Source: Balneolaceae bacterium (lineage in GTDB: Bacteria; Bacteroidota; Rhodothermia; Balneolales; Balneolaceae). From it: 6,765 nucleotides of DNA. This document shows, one piece after another, positions 6,269 through 6,765 of this stretch. Position 1 is the stretch's first letter. Each line of letters opens with the position of its first letter. The stretch is from NCBI GenBank assembly GCA_007129085.1, contig SKWF01000254.1, positions 1-6,765 on the forward strand, in the 5' to 3' direction. The notes under the pieces were generated by a model. That model ran no database searches. It was given only the letters and a program-made list of their open reading frames with translations, and had not been told where the DNA came from. The position numbers were made by a program, and so were the translations under genes.

Positions 6269-6275
6269 AATCTAT

Positions 6276-6719
6276 TTAGATCTCAATTTTTTCAGGTTCC
6301 TGTGCGGTATGCGGATGAACGGCACCAGCAAAAACGCGGAGGTTTTTCAAAATTTTCCGTCCGAGTTTGTTTTTTGGCACCATGCCTCTAACAGCAGCAG
6401 TTACCAGCGAGGTAGGATCTTTCTCAAGCATATCTGCTGCGCTTGTAAATGTTTCGCTACCTGCATATTCAGTATGACGGAAGTACATTTTCTTCGTCAT
6501 TTTATTTCCGGTAAGTGCCACCTTTTCAGCATTGATAACAATCACGTTGTCACCAATATCCTGGTGAGGCGTAAATTCCGGTTTATTCTTTCCGCGTAAA
6601 ATCGTAGCAACTTTCGAGCTTAACCGGCCCAAAGGCTGATCTTCCGCATCTATAAGTACCCATTTTTTCTCAACGGTACTGGGTGTTGCGTTGTATGTTT
6701 TATTACTAATCGTATTCAC
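6276..6719 (-). CDS. rplM: 50S ribosomal protein L13
   Basis: L13 is an early-assembling 50S protein that binds 23S rRNA. The 147 residues cover the whole family domain: KKWVLIDAEDQPLGRLSSKV (18-37), the signature region GDNVIVINAEKVALTGNK (56-73) followed by YFRHTEYAG (79-87), AVRGMVPKNKLGRKIL (109-124) and LRVFAGAVHPH (127-137). The N-terminal extension of about 18 residues before KKW is what I recall for Bacteroidota L13. The start is read as GTG at 6719. No in-frame stop or other start codon occurs between it and the right edge of the window, and no in-frame ATG occurs before residue 74, so a start further upstream, outside the window, cannot be fully excluded. The upstream AAAGAG gives only a weak ribosome-binding match. 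It heads the rplM-rpsI unit. Confidence 0.96.
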   Translation of the reverse strand: MNTISNKTYNATPSTVEKKWVLIDAEDQPLGRLSSKVATILRGKNKPEFTPHQDIGDNVIVINAEKVALTGNKMTKKMYFRHTEYAGSETFTSAADMLEKDPTSLVTAAVRGMVPKNKLGRKILKNLRVFAGAVHPHTAQEPEKIEI

Positions 6720-6739
6720 GATATTCTCTTTAGTTTTTC

Positions 6740-6747
6740 CAAAATTG
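6740..6747 (-). promoter_or_regulatory. Possible -7 promoter element upstream of rplM
   Basis: CAATTTTG on the minus strand differs from the Bacteroidota -7 consensus TAnnTTTG at one fixed position. It lies 20 bases before the GTG start of rplM. The expected -33 TTTG would fall outside the window, so this cannot be confirmed here. Confidence 0.2.
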
Positions 6748-6765
6748 ACAAGTCGATAAAAATAA

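Noticed and set aside
1..6765. Search for a new defence, mobile or biosynthetic system
   Set aside because: All coding space is filled by seven well-known core genes; no transposase, integrase, CRISPR repeat, tRNA gene or unknown ORF with independent support was seen.

Overview
This is an ordinary core-genome window carrying translation and chromosome-maintenance genes, all transcribed leftward on the minus strand. In transcription order (right to left) the genes are rplM (L13), rpsI (S9), rpsB (S2), tsf (EF-Ts), pyrH (UMP kinase), frr (ribosome recycling factor) and the first 735 codons of smc, which runs off the left edge. The organism is most likely a member of the Bacteroidota/Balneolota/Rhodothermota group, with Balneolota my best guess. 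The basis is the L13 N-terminus (MNTIS-like start before the core), the SMC signature in which the usual IGQG of the Q-loop reads IELK, a moderate to low G+C content, and the near absence of Shine-Dalgarno sequences in front of the ribosomal protein genes. This is inference from remembered family patterns, not from a search.

Layout: rplM and rpsI are 7 bp apart and form a tight pair at 5882-6719. A 249-bp non-coding gap (5633-5881) follows, and it is the most unusual part of the window. It holds two oppositely oriented tandem arrays of a degenerate 7-bp word (consensus NCYTGNR) and two imperfect palindromes, then about 115 bp of rpsB leader. rpsB and tsf lie 26 bp apart. A clear intrinsic terminator (3768-3798) ends the tsf transcript. 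pyrH and frr form the next unit (55-bp gap), and smc follows after a 116-bp gap with only a weak promoter candidate and no convincing terminator.

How the genes work together: L13, S9 and S2 are ribosome components, EF-Ts reloads EF-Tu with GTP, RRF splits post-termination ribosomes, and PyrH supplies UDP for nucleotide synthesis. Linkage of rpsB, tsf, pyrH and frr is conserved across many bacteria. SMC acts in chromosome organisation and segregation.

I found no sign of a defence system, mobile element, CRISPR array, tRNA or rRNA gene. The points most worth a second look are the heptad-repeat and palindrome cluster between rpsI and rpsB, the roughly 95-residue charged C-terminal tail of S2, and the lineage-specific changes at the SMC Q-loop and hinge.
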